Source: UBA10364 sp038139395 (lineage in GTDB: Bacteria > Bacteroidota > Bacteroidia > Flavobacteriales > Schleiferiaceae). From it: a stretch of 64,000 bases of DNA. The notes beneath the pieces were generated by a model that was given only the letters and a program-made list of their open reading frames with translations, was not told the origin of the DNA and searched no databases. The first letter of the stretch is position 1. Every line of letters starts with the position of its first letter. The DNA is taken from NCBI GenBank assembly GCA_038139395.1, contig JAYOSU010000003.1:1-64000 (forward strand), given 5' to 3'. Shown here piece by piece: positions 52,999 to 62,675 of the stretch. The translations under genes and the position numbers were made by a program.

Positions 52999-55224
52999 AT
53001 GAATAGCACATCTGTTGCCACTTTGAATCAGGCCAAAGAAATAGGCCTCCTGCCAGAGGAGTTTGATAAAATCAAGGAAATATTGGGGCGCACTCCAAAT
53101 TATCTTGAGCTCTCTGTTTATGGCGTGATGTGGAGCGAGCATTGTTCATATAAGAACTCTATTGTGTGGCTCAAAAAATTGCCTAAAAAAGGTCCTCATA
53201 TGCTTGTGGAAGCAGGAGAGGAGAATGCGGGTTTAGTGGATATTGGTGATGGCTTAGCTTGTGCATTCAAAATTGAGAGTCATAATCACCCTTCAGCAGT
53301 TGAGCCTTATCAAGGTGCGGCCACAGGAGTTGGTGGTATAAATCGAGATATCTTTACGATGGGAGCAAGACCTATTGCTCAATTGAATTCTTTGCGCTTT
53401 GGAAATCCAACTGAGGAAAGAACAAAATGGCTGGTGAAAGGAGTGAGCAAAGGCATCGGTGATTATGGAAATAGTTTTGGTATTCCTATAGTTGGTGGTG
53501 AGGTATATTTTGACGAGTGCTATCACCAAAATCCTTTAGTAAATGCTTTTTCTGCTGGTATAGTAGAGGTAGGAAAGCAAATATCTGCTACTTCAACTGG
53601 AGTGGGTAACCCCGTGTTTATTGTAGGCTCCGCAACAGGAAAAGATGGAATTCATGGAGCTTCTTTTGCTTCTAAAGATTTGGATGAAGATAGCGCGGAG
53701 GACATTCCATCTGTGCAAGTTGGAGATCCATTCCAGGAGAAACTCTTGCTTGAGGCTACTATGGAATTAGCTGAAACCGATGCGGTTGTAGGTATGCAGG
53801 ATATGGGTGCCGCGGGTATTACGTGTTCTTCATGTGAAATGTCTGCAGCAGGTGAACATGGAATGGATATCTGGTTAGATAGAGTGCCTTTACGTCAAAA
53901 AATGGAAGCCTGGGAAATTCTTCTTTCAGAATCTCAAGAACGAATGCTTGTGGTTGTGGAGAAAGGAAAGGAACAAAAGGTCTTAGATATTTTTGATAAA
54001 TGGGATTTAGAATGTGAAGAAATCGGTATTGTTACCGAAGGAGGCACAGTAAATTATTATTGGGGCGAAGAGCTCATGGGAAGCATTCCTGCAGATAGTG
54101 CAGTTTTAGGTGGTGATGCTCCTGTATACCACAGAGAATGGTCAGAGCCTGCATATTATCAAGAGTTCAAGCAATTCAATATTCAATCCATTCAGGAGCC
54201 TAGCGATTTACTTGCAGTAGCACAGCAAATGGTAGCCCTTCCAAACATTGCTTCTAAACGGTTTATATACGAGCAATATGACAGTATGGTGGGAACCCGA
54301 AATATGAGTACCAATGCACCTACCGATGCCGGTATAGTCAATATAAAGGGCACCAATAAGGCCTTAGCGATGAGCGTAGATTGTAATTCGCGTTTTGTGC
54401 ATGTTGATCCCGAAATAGGTTGTGCTATGGCAGTTAGTGAAGCCGCTAGAAATATAACTTGTTCTGGCGGCGTGCCTTCTGCGGTGACCAATTGTTTGAA
54501 TTTTGGCAATCCATACAATCCAGAAGTTTATTGGCAATTTGTGGGATCAATTAAAGGCATGAGCGCAGCATGTGAGAAATTCGAAACACCAGTAACAGGT
54601 GGAAATGTGAGTTTCTATAATCAAACACAAATTGGTGATACGGTTGAGCCTGTATTCCCAACGCCCACTATAGGGATGATAGGAGTGGTAGAGGATAAAA
54701 AGTACATTACAACACTAGGTTTCAAGGATAAGGGCGATTTGATTTTTATGATCGGAAGTAATCATGATGATATATCTTCCTCACAATACCTGGTAAATAT
54801 CCATGGCGTTGAAAATAGTTCAGCTCCTCACTTTGATCTAGAGGAAGAATATGCAAATCAAAAGCAGGTACAGATGTTAATTCGCAAAGGGGTAATTAAA
54901 TCTGCGCATGATTTGAGTGAAGGAGGACTTTTTATTGGTCTTTTGGAAAAAGCAATGGTGCATAACCTTGGTTTTGATATTACGCTTCCTGCAGAGTTCC
55001 GTAAAGATGCCGTGCTATTTGGAGAGGCTGCTTCAAGGATTATTGTAACGGTTAGTGAAGAACAAAAAGACCCGTTCATTGATTTAATGATGCTCAATGG
55101 TTGTGCCTTTGACCTACTTGGTCACGTAACCAAGGGAAGTCTGCGCGTGGATGATGAAAATTGGGGTATGGTGGACGATTTTAAATCCATCTATGACCAT
55201 TCATTGGGTAACCTGTTGTCTTAA
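52999..55224 (+). CDS. purL: Phosphoribosylformylglycinamidine synthase subunit PurL, short form
   Basis: A 741-residue synthetase subunit, which with PurS and PurQ converts FGAR to FGAM. MWSEHCSYKNS, ESHNHPSAVEPYQGAATGVGG, the GARPIAQLNSLRFG region and VVGMQDMGAAGITCSS are family motifs. It lacks the N-terminal PurS-like and C-terminal glutaminase domains of the long (about 1300-residue) PurL used by many Bacteroidota and proteobacteria. PurS and PurQ must lie elsewhere. Confidence 0.95.
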   Translation: MNSTSVATLNQAKEIGLLPEEFDKIKEILGRTPNYLELSVYGVMWSEHCSYKNSIVWLKKLPKKGPHMLVEAGEENAGLVDIGDGLACAFKIESHNHPSAVEPYQGAATGVGGINRDIFTMGARPIAQLNSLRFGNPTEERTKWLVKGVSKGIGDYGNSFGIPIVGGEVYFDECYHQNPLVNAFSAGIVEVGKQISATSTGVGNPVFIVGSATGKDGIHGASFASKDLDEDSAEDIPSVQVGDPFQEKLLLEATMELAETDAVVGMQDMGAAGITCSSCEMSAAGEHGMDIWLDRVPLRQKMEAWEILLSESQERMLVVVEKGKEQKVLDIFDKWDLECEEIGIVTEGGTVNYYWGEELMGSIPADSAVLGGDAPVYHREWSEPAYYQEFKQFNIQSIQEPSDLLAVAQQMVALPNIASKRFIYEQYDSMVGTRNMSTNAPTDAGIVNIKGTNKALAMSVDCNSRFVHVDPEIGCAMAVSEAARNITCSGGVPSAVTNCLNFGNPYNPEVYWQFVGSIKGMSAACEKFETPVTGGNVSFYNQTQIGDTVEPVFPTPTIGMIGVVEDKKYITTLGFKDKGDLIFMIGSNHDDISSSQYLVNIHGVENSSAPHFDLEEEYANQKQVQMLIRKGVIKSAHDLSEGGLFIGLLEKAMVHNLGFDITLPAEFRKDAVLFGEAASRIIVTVSEEQKDPFIDLMMLNGCAFDLLGHVTKGSLRVDDENWGMVDDFKSIYDHSLGNLLS

Positions 55225-55259
55225 AAAAAATTATACTCGATTCATTGAAATAAACCGGG

Positions 55260-55766
55260 TCACTGCAAACCGTTCTCTTTCGAATAGCTTTTGAATCTAA
55301 ATTCGAGGCTGTAAAGAAAAGCTGGATATACATTTAAAGTCTTGCTAAAGGGGTAAGTGATGCTCCAGCTGACAAGACAATTTTGGATAATCGGAATGGA
55401 ATAGGCCAATTGCATTGCGGTTTGAAGGCGCGTCTTATGGATAGTAAATGGAGGCTCTTCAGTTTGAATCAAACCACCTCCGAATTTTAATTTTGAGTTT
55501 ACAAAAGGTAATTGCCATCCTTTCAAGATTGTGAGACATCTCCAATCGTTGAATTCATCTTCCTTCCAAATTGCGCCGCCGTCTGTAAGAGCCTGTCCTT
55601 CCAAGAATAAATCAGGCTTCAGTTGAAGTCCTAGCTTCACACCTGTGTAGGGATTAGCGATTCCAACACTTACATAATTATCACGATTAGAAGACATTTG
55701 TTGATAGCGTTGTGCATTAATGTTTTTAAAAGCACAGAGGAGTACTACAGAAAAAAGAAGTTTCAT
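55260..55766 (-). CDS. Secreted protein of unknown function, barrel-like
   Basis: 168 residues with a signal peptide (cleavage after NINAQ). The mature part starts RYQQMSSNRDNYVSVGIANPY and has alternating strands; LEFRFKS near the C-terminus looks like a barrel strand. Its opening resembles that of the next gene upstream (AQK-QRLESNRTLSVYNAFGNAY), so the two may be distant paralogues. ATG 55766 (MKLLFSV) is used; the frame extends two codons to a TTG. Nothing else is recognisable. Confidence 0.6.
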   Translation of the reverse strand: MKLLFSVVLLCAFKNINAQRYQQMSSNRDNYVSVGIANPYTGVKLGLQLKPDLFLEGQALTDGGAIWKEDEFNDWRCLTILKGWQLPFVNSKLKFGGGLIQTEEPPFTIHKTRLQTAMQLAYSIPIIQNCLVSWSITYPFSKTLNVYPAFLYSLEFRFKSYSKENGLQ

Positions 55767-55775
55767 ATACAAAAA

Positions 55776-55797
55776 GTTAAAGAGGTAAATCTTTAAC
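55776..55797 (-). terminator. Short hairpin with T tail between two secreted-protein genes
   Basis: A perfect 8-bp stem (55790-55797 with 55776-55783), a 6-base loop and five T residues on the minus strand, just before the downstream ATG 55766. AT-rich, so a weak terminator or attenuator of the upstream gene; an operator is also possible. Confidence 0.5.
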
Positions 55798-55845
55798 GTT
55801 GCGTAGTACTAAGTCGCATTGTTTAAAAACTTGGTTTTTACACTT

Positions 55846-56772
55846 CTAGTTCAGCTCTATAGATAACCCAACTTGAAAGAAAGGCGCTCTTGAGGCGCTG
55901 AAATAATTGAATGTGGGTTGCCATATCTCAACAAACAAATGGGTTTGATTCATTAGTTTTTGCTGAATACTAGCAAAAAAATATGGTGAGAAGCTAGAAC
56001 GTAAATCACTAGAAAAAACATTTGTCGTCAATCCACCTCCTGCTTTTACAGTGATTTCAGCTAAAATATAGTTGTATACCAAACCAAGCCATTGAATATC
56101 CGGAAGAGGTGCGTATTGGTTGAAGAGACCTCCGTATTTCGTAAACAATTGACCTCTTAATGCAAGGTGACTTTGTTTAGATTTTGATAGCTCTATTCCA
56201 GCAGCGGTATAATTGATACCTGAAGAGGCAAATGCATCTATATATATGGGATTCTTCGACCTTAAGGTTATCAATCCATTCGATTTACTGTGCCAATTTA
56301 AGTCAAAGTGTGTGGATAATTGAATAAGTCTATTGTTAGATCCAACTTGAGACTCACAGTAATTTACAAATTTGATATAGGTGCTGCCTAAAGAAAGCCA
56401 AGGTAATACTTGGTATTTGGCTTGAGCTGCAGGGGAAATACTAAAATTTAAGTTACTGAATTCCAGTTTCGAAATTATTCCTGCTCCTAATTTGACACTC
56501 CATTTTGGATTTACTTGAACCTTTTTTAATCCTCCAATAAAATAATTTGACGGGCAATCAAATTTTTCCATTTCGATTATTCCTAAATTTCTTTGAGCGT
56601 GTAATTCCCAGCTTGATTGAGCTAGTGGTACTGAACAGCCAATGCTTTGATAAGCATTTCCGAATGCGTTATAAACCGATAAGGTTCGATTTGATTCTAA
56701 ACGCTGAACTTTTTGGGCAAAAACACCCGAGAAGGCAAAAACACAGGTTAGGATAGAAAATAGTAAACGCAT
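55846..56772 (-). CDS. Secreted beta-barrel-like protein of unknown function
   Basis: 308 residues. A signal peptide (MRLLFSILTCVFAFSGVFAQ) is followed by strands typical of an outer-membrane barrel (WSVKLGAGIISKLEF, LSLGSTYIKF, LVYNYILAEITVKAGGG, FFQVGLSIELN). No catalytic motif is seen. It shares an SNR-containing mature start with the smaller neighbour at 55260. 74 bp separate it from the HDAC gene; a promoter is not clear. Confidence 0.65.
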   Translation of the reverse strand: MRLLFSILTCVFAFSGVFAQKVQRLESNRTLSVYNAFGNAYQSIGCSVPLAQSSWELHAQRNLGIIEMEKFDCPSNYFIGGLKKVQVNPKWSVKLGAGIISKLEFSNLNFSISPAAQAKYQVLPWLSLGSTYIKFVNYCESQVGSNNRLIQLSTHFDLNWHSKSNGLITLRSKNPIYIDAFASSGINYTAAGIELSKSKQSHLALRGQLFTKYGGLFNQYAPLPDIQWLGLVYNYILAEITVKAGGGLTTNVFSSDLRSSFSPYFFASIQQKLMNQTHLFVEIWQPTFNYFSASRAPFFQVGLSIELN

Positions 56773-56846
56773 AATTCTATACTTTGAGATAAAATTATAC
56801 TTAATGATACTTTTTGCGTAGTTAAGATAAAATAGTTATCACCAAC

Positions 56847-57749
56847 CTAATCGAAATAATGAGCAGCCATTCTAAATGTATTGGCATGGGCTTCTATAAT
56901 GTGTCGAATTTGAGGACTGTAGCCGCCTCCCATATTCACGGCAACGGGAACATCGTTTTTATGACATAAGTCAAAAACCATTTGATCACGTCTTTTACAC
57001 CCGTCTATGGACAGGTTCATCCTGCCCAGTTTGTCACCTTTGATTACATCTACCCCGCTCTGAAAAAAAACAAATTCTGGTTCAACCAGATGGAACAGAT
57101 TATTGATGTGTTGCTCCAGAATTCTAAGGTATTCTTTGTCTTCAATGCAGTCAGGTAGAGGCACATCTAAATTGCTCTGTTCCTTATGGTAAGGGTAGTT
57201 TTTGGCTCCATGCATACTGAAGGTGAAAATTCGATCATCTTTTTGAGTTAGGGCTGCGGTACCATTGCCTTGATGTACGTCTAAATCAACGACTAATATT
57301 TTTGTAATACCATGAAAATCAATGAGGTGATGTGCTCCAATAACAATGTCATTGAGAATACAAAAGCCTTCGCCTCGATCATAAAAAGCATGATGTGTTC
57401 CACCGGCAATATTCATTGAACACCCATACTTCAGGGCGAATTCAGTGTTGTCAATGGTTCCCTTACAAATAGTACGCTCTCTATCTACAAGCTGTTTGCT
57501 CAGTGGAAAGCCAATCTTTCGTTGAGCTTTCCCGTCTAACGTGAGCCTCTTTAAATTAGTCCAATAGCTATCACAATGCGTTCTAGTAATCTGCTCTTCG
57601 GTAAGCATATCTGGCCTAAAGAATGATTGCTCAGATAATGTGCCTTCGTGAACAAGTTGTTCGGGTAGCAAGGAGTATTTAACCATCGGGAACCGATGGT
57701 TTTCAGGAAGAGGATGATGGTAAATAGGTGCCCAGGCTACCTTTAGCAT
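56847..57749 (-). CDS. Histone-deacetylase-family deacetylase
   Basis: A 300-residue arginase-fold zinc amidohydrolase. The active-site His pair H119-H120 lies in GGTHHAFYDRGEGFC; zinc ligands D157, H159 in VVDLDVHQGNGT and D239 in GVDVIKGDKLG are intact; MGGGYS is the C-terminal Tyr loop. The length and spacing resemble class IV/HDAC11-like bacterial proteins. Natural substrates in bacteria (acetyl-lysine, acetyl-polyamine or acyl-amine) cannot be told. It follows pheT by six bases and is probably read with it. Confidence 0.9.
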   Translation of the reverse strand: MLKVAWAPIYHHPLPENHRFPMVKYSLLPEQLVHEGTLSEQSFFRPDMLTEEQITRTHCDSYWTNLKRLTLDGKAQRKIGFPLSKQLVDRERTICKGTIDNTEFALKYGCSMNIAGGTHHAFYDRGEGFCILNDIVIGAHHLIDFHGITKILVVDLDVHQGNGTAALTQKDDRIFTFSMHGAKNYPYHKEQSNLDVPLPDCIEDKEYLRILEQHINNLFHLVEPEFVFFQSGVDVIKGDKLGRMNLSIDGCKRRDQMVFDLCHKNDVPVAVNMGGGYSPQIRHIIEAHANTFRMAAHYFD

Positions 57750-57755
57750 GAACGG

Positions 57756-60167
57756 TTAACGCAATTTTGCGCCAAATCGTTCATTGAGTTGATGCACTAT
57801 CTTGTCTATGCTTTTATCAACCACTTTATCATTTAAAGTTTTCTGCGGATCCTGATATGTTAACCCGATTGCATAGCTTTTTTTACCCTTTGGTAATTTA
57901 TCGCCTTCGTAAACATCAAAGAGAAAAACATCATGAAGAAGTTTACGCTCTGTCTGAACAATGGACTCGGTAAGCTGAGCATAGGTCGTAGTTGAATCTA
58001 CAAGAAGTGCCAAATCTCTCCTGATTGAGGGGTATTTAGGCAACGATTCAAAAGGCTTTGCACCCGAATGAATGGTAAGTGTAGTAATAGGCTCCCAAAG
58101 CAAAGAGGCATGAAAAACAGCATCTTTAATATCAAAATGATGTTGAACTTTAGGGTGGATAGAACCTAGATGTCCCACTGTGGTTTTTCCAACTTTTAAA
58201 CTTAGATATTCATTATAGAGACTGTGCTCTTTGTGCACCATCACCAAGGGTAATCCCAACCTATTAAACAGCCCTTCAACCAGCCCTTTCATGAAAAAGA
58301 AATCATTAGGCTTAGGAGCGCTATTCCAATGATTGGTATTTGAGTTTCCGGTACAGAAAAGATCTAAGACTGCATTTTCGAAATAACCATTTTTACCTTT
58401 GCCATACGTTTTACCTCTTTCAAAGAATCTAAGATTGGTTTGTTGCCGTTTTTGATTGAAACTGATGGCTTCAAGTCCCCCGAAAAGGAGATTATTACGC
58501 ATAATATTCAAATCTTGGCTCAACGGATTTAACATTTCTATCAGCGTATCTGTAACGTCTTCTTGCAATGATTCATAGTCGAAACTTTTGGAAAGACTGT
58601 TGTTCATGATTTCGTAGAAGCCGTTTCCTGTTAACTGACCTAGAATAGATTTCTCAATCTTTGAGGGACGGGCATCGTGCTTGGCGATGCTGATGCGCAT
58701 TCCTTCGGGTACGTCAATGTTATTGAAGCCATAAATTCGTAAAAGTTCCTCTGCTATATCCACGTCGCGGGTGACATCTACACGGTATGTAGGGACTTTC
58801 ACGGTCCATTGGTCACCATTTAATGCTGTGATTTCAAAATCCAGCCATTTTAATATATCGGAGGCCTTTTCAATACTCATAGCCACCCCAATAAGCCTGC
58901 AAATCTTTTCAAAACTGAATGTGATTTCAACTCTTGGAAATTCCGTTATCCCGATATGATGAACAGGACTTGCAACGGCACCGGTCAATTCACAAATAAG
59001 TTGTGCGGCATAGGCATGGGCATGTAAGGTAGTATTTGGGTCTACACCTCGCTCATACCTGTAGCTCGCGTCCGTATTAACAGCATGACGTTTGGCAGTT
59101 TTACGCACGCTAATAGGGTCAAAATAGGCGCCTTCTAAATATACCTCTGAAGTTTCGTTCAAAACACCGCTGTTTACACCACCCAAAACCCCTGCAATAC
59201 ACAATGGCTTGTTTTGGTCTGCTATAACCAGGTCCGCAGCATCAAGAGTTCGTTCTACTTCATCTAGAGTAGTAATTAATTCTCCCTGTGTAGCTTGGCG
59301 AATTACAATCGAATCACCTTTAATTTTTGCTGCATCAAAAGCATGCAAAGGATGTCCAAAAGTGTGCAGGACATAATTGGTTATATCAACTACATTATTT
59401 TTAGGTGTTATCCCAACTGCTTTCAAGCTGTTTTTGAGCCAATCAGGGCTTTCAGAAACTACCACATTGGTAAAATAGGTTCCATAGTAGGAGGAACATG
59501 CTTGACTTTCTAGGCTTAATTTGACAGGGTTCTTACCTTCAGTCTTTAAAACTCCCTTAGGAATGATTAATTCGGGCGCTTGTTCTCCCTTAGATAAAAG
59601 TGCAGCTCTTAAATCACGTGCCACACCAATGTGTCCCATAGCATCAGTTCTATTTGGAGTCAAGCCAATTTCAAAAACATGATCACTTTCAACATCTAAA
59701 ATGTCTGCACAAGCTGAGCCGGGTGAAAGAGATTTGTCCAACACCATAATGCCCTCATGGTTTGTGCCCAGACCAAGCTCGTCTTCCGCACAAATCATTC
59801 CTTGGCTGACCTCTCCTCTAATCTTACCTTTTTTAATTTTAAGCTCCTTTCCATCCGGATAGAGCTTGGTTCCAACGGTAGCAACGGGTACTTTTTGACC
59901 AACAGCTACATTTGGAGCTCCGCAGACGATTTGTAGCGGATGATCACCACCAACATCTACTGTGGTTATTTTCAAACGGTCTGCATTTGGGTGCTGAATG
60001 CAAGTCAAAACTTGCCCAACAACTACACCTTTTAACCCTCCTTTGATACTTTCAACTTCAGTGAGTCCCTCAACTTCAAGGCCAGTATCAGTCAATAATT
60101 CATCAACGTATTTGGGATTTAAGTCGACCGCTAAAAAACGCTTTAACCAACGGTAAGAAATATTCAT
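57756..60167 (-). CDS. pheT: Phenylalanyl-tRNA synthetase beta chain
   Basis: 803 residues. The N-terminal EMAP/OB-fold tRNA-binding domain (about 40-150: VVGQVLTCIQHPNADRLKI), B3/B4 editing-domain region (VEIGLTPNRTDAMGHIGVARDL), B5, core, and the C-terminal ferredoxin-like anticodon domain (FESLPKYPSIRRDLALLV) appear in the correct order. pheS is not adjacent. ATG 60167 is chosen; the codon before it is TTG. Confidence 0.97.
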   Translation of the reverse strand: MNISYRWLKRFLAVDLNPKYVDELLTDTGLEVEGLTEVESIKGGLKGVVVGQVLTCIQHPNADRLKITTVDVGGDHPLQIVCGAPNVAVGQKVPVATVGTKLYPDGKELKIKKGKIRGEVSQGMICAEDELGLGTNHEGIMVLDKSLSPGSACADILDVESDHVFEIGLTPNRTDAMGHIGVARDLRAALLSKGEQAPELIIPKGVLKTEGKNPVKLSLESQACSSYYGTYFTNVVVSESPDWLKNSLKAVGITPKNNVVDITNYVLHTFGHPLHAFDAAKIKGDSIVIRQATQGELITTLDEVERTLDAADLVIADQNKPLCIAGVLGGVNSGVLNETSEVYLEGAYFDPISVRKTAKRHAVNTDASYRYERGVDPNTTLHAHAYAAQLICELTGAVASPVHHIGITEFPRVEITFSFEKICRLIGVAMSIEKASDILKWLDFEITALNGDQWTVKVPTYRVDVTRDVDIAEELLRIYGFNNIDVPEGMRISIAKHDARPSKIEKSILGQLTGNGFYEIMNNSLSKSFDYESLQEDVTDTLIEMLNPLSQDLNIMRNNLLFGGLEAISFNQKRQQTNLRFFERGKTYGKGKNGYFENAVLDLFCTGNSNTNHWNSAPKPNDFFFMKGLVEGLFNRLGLPLVMVHKEHSLYNEYLSLKVGKTTVGHLGSIHPKVQHHFDIKDAVFHASLLWEPITTLTIHSGAKPFESLPKYPSIRRDLALLVDSTTTYAQLTESIVQTERKLLHDVFLFDVYEGDKLPKGKKSYAIGLTYQDPQKTLNDKVVDKSIDKIVHQLNERFGAKLR

Positions 60168-60190
60168 CAATAAGAATGTTCAATAGCCGT

Positions 60191-60198
60191 CAAAGTTA
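60191..60198 (-). promoter_or_regulatory. Candidate -7 box for pheT
   Basis: The minus strand reads TAACTTTG, fitting TAnnTTTG, 23 bases before the pheT ATG. No -33 TTG is visible. Confidence 0.4.
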
Positions 60199-60236
60199 CA
60201 CTAATGACAGAGAATAAAAAGTGCTAAAAATGAGGC

Positions 60237-60842
60237 TTAAAACAATTTATATAGAAGCGCCCCATAGATTGCAAATCGCAGAAAACGAACTAAGGTCAAT
60301 AGCGCAAATTTTTGAAAGGGGTAATTATTGACTCCGCTAAGTTGACTTACAATGGGGTAAGGTAATGGTGTTAAAGCAGCAAGAATTATAAGTAAACCCC
60401 CAAAATGATTTAGCTGAATAAAGGTCTCGCTGTAGCGTTCTAGAATAAAGTTTCTTACAAAAGCACGGGTTCGCCAAAATTGGCCTAAAAAGTAACCTAA
60501 AATTCCGGCTACATAGCTCAAACTAGCCAATAGGATAAGCATCCATTTGGGTTTTAAAGTTTCATCTGCCCATACAATGAGAAGTTCTGGGGTAATAAAT
60601 CCAATACTAATTTCTGAGAAGAAAAACAGACTAATTAAGCCAAATGGTGAAAGCAATCCTGTCGCCCAAGCAGCTGCTGAATCAATATCCAAAATGTAGG
60701 TGTCAAAAAAGTAAAAAGAGAGTAGGATGATTGTAATAGACAAAAGTAACTTGATCACATTCGCTCTTATAAATGTGTACCCGCCATTTCGCAGCAAGAT
60801 TAAATGCTGCAACCGCATGTATCGTCTAAAAATTCTAACCAT
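60237..60842 (-). CDS. YqaA/VTT-domain-like membrane protein
   Basis: 201 residues with about five membrane segments. PFGLISLFFFSEISIGFITPELLIVWAD and the later GGLLIILAALTPLPYPIVSQLSG match the YqaA/DedA (VTT, SNARE-associated) pattern, with the proline-rich re-entrant loop before the last helices. DedA/VTT proteins in other bacteria include undecaprenyl-phosphate flippases, but this small branch is uncharacterised. Downstream of recG by three bases. Confidence 0.75.
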   Translation of the reverse strand: MVRIFRRYMRLQHLILLRNGGYTFIRANVIKLLLSITIILLSFYFFDTYILDIDSAAAWATGLLSPFGLISLFFFSEISIGFITPELLIVWADETLKPKWMLILLASLSYVAGILGYFLGQFWRTRAFVRNFILERYSETFIQLNHFGGLLIILAALTPLPYPIVSQLSGVNNYPFQKFALLTLVRFLRFAIYGALLYKLF

Positions 60843-60845
60843 GAA

Positions 60846-62640
60846 TTATGAAATCCTGTTCCAGCCCCATTTATCCTTATACAATGTTTTCCAATGCTGT
60901 TTTATAGGAACGTGATTTTCATCATTTAGTTGCGAATCAACGGCTAATATTTTTTCTACTACTTCGCGCGCCCAGTTTAAAATGACTCCATCTTGGCTTA
61001 AAGAGGCCAATTTAAATTGCAATTGACCGCTTTGTCTAGTGCCCATAATATCACCAGGTCCACGAAGTTTCATGTCTACTTCTGCAATTTCAAATCCGTC
61101 TTGGGTGCGCACCATGGTTTCAAGTCGTGTTTTTGCATCGCTACTAAGTTTAAAGGAGCTTACTAGGATGCAATAGCTTTCTTCGCTTCCGCGCCCCACT
61201 CGGCCTCTGAGCTGATGAAGTTGACTCAGACCAAAACGTTCAGCATTTTCAACAATCATGATAGAAGCATTAGGCACATTCACGCCAACTTCAATTACTG
61301 TGGTTGCCACAAGAATTTTTGCCTTACCCGTGGCAAACCTCTTCATTTCTCCTTCTTTGTCCTCTGGCTTCATACGCCCATGAACCACCGCAATTTGATA
61401 TTGTGGACGAGGAAAATCTCGAAGCAATTGTTCGTAACCAACTTCAAGATTTTTTAGATCAAGGGTTTCACTTTCTTCAATTAATGGAAAGACAACATAC
61501 ACTTGTCTACCTTTTGCGATTTCTTGCTGCATGAATCCATTTAGCTTCAACCTATTCTTTTCAAATAAATGTTTAGTGGTGATAGGTTTCCGCCCAGGAG
61601 GCAATTCGTCAATGATGCTAATATCAAGGTCCCCATAGAGGCTAAGCGCTAAGGTTCTTGGAATAGGTGTTGCTGTCATGACTAACATGTGAGGTGGATG
61701 CTCGTTCTTTTTCCAAAGTTTGGCGCGTTGAGCAACACCAAATCTGTGTTGCTCGTCAATAATGGCGAGTCCAAGATTCGCGAATTTGACCGTTGGTTCT
61801 ATCAATGCATGCGTTCCAATGAGGATTTGCAATTCCCCACTCTGAAGGCGTTGATGAATAGAGGCGCGTTGTGTGCTTTTTGTAGACCCAGTAAGTAATT
61901 CAATATGTATACCAGCGGGTTGACACATTTCATTTAACCCCTCAAAGTGCTGCGTAGCTAGTATTTCCGTTGGAGCCATTAAGGCAGCTTGAAATCCATT
62001 GTCAATGGCCAACAACATAGCAAGTAGTGCCACAATGGTTTTTCCGGATCCTACATCACCTTGTACAAGTCGATTCATTTGTGCTCCCGTCCCTAAATCA
62101 AACCTAATTTCCTTAACAACGCGCTTCTGCGCTTGGGTCAGCTCAAAGGGTAAATGGTTGTTATAGAAGTTCATGAAATTCTGTCCAACTTCTNNNNNNN
62201 NNNNNNNNNNNNNNNNNNNNNNNNNNNNNNNNNNNNNNNNNNNNNNNNNNNNNNNNNNNNNNNNNNNNNNNNNNNNNNNNNNNNNNNNNNNNNTAGGCCA
62301 CAAGTGGTGTATGAAGCTTTAGTGATCGTTTAATCCATGAGACGCCTTTGAACCAAACCAGTTCAATAGAACCTGTTGCATCTTTAAAGGTTGCTACTAA
62401 TCGCTTTTGCCTGGGTGGTCCTAACTCTTCAATTTTGGTGATTTCGCCCTTAATTTGAACTTCAACTGGTGCGGTAGTGAGCTGAGCGACGGTATGAAAC
62501 TGGGTTTTATCCACATATCTGAAAGGATAATGCTCAAGCAACTGCCAAGTAGTTCGAATCCCTAATTCTTCCATTAGTAATGCCGCTCTATCTGGTCCAA
62601 TTCCTTCGGCATATACTATGGGGTTGTTCGTAGTGCTCAT
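60846..62640 (-). CDS. recG: ATP-dependent DNA helicase RecG, interrupted by an assembly gap
   Basis: A branch-migration helicase acting on stalled forks. The N-terminal 115 residues (62294-62640) show the start of the wedge domain, ATFKDATGSIELVWFKGVSW. After the N run the helicase core (60846-62193, about 449 codons) has the Walker A VQGDVGSGKTIVALLA, DEQHRFG, TATPIPRTL and QLRGRVGRG. Normal RecG has about 700 residues, so about 135-150 residues (400-450 bases) are missing; the 100 N is a placeholder length. The frames on both sides cannot be joined from the data. ATG 62640 (MSTTNNP) is chosen. Confidence 0.93.
62194..62293. other. Assembly gap of 100 N inside recG
   Basis: Exactly 100 undetermined bases replace part of the RecG wedge domain and the linker to the helicase core. 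The round length indicates a scaffold gap of unknown real size. Confidence 0.99.
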
Positions 62641-62675
62641 CGTTGTAAAAGTAAGTATCTTTTGGCCGACGAAAA

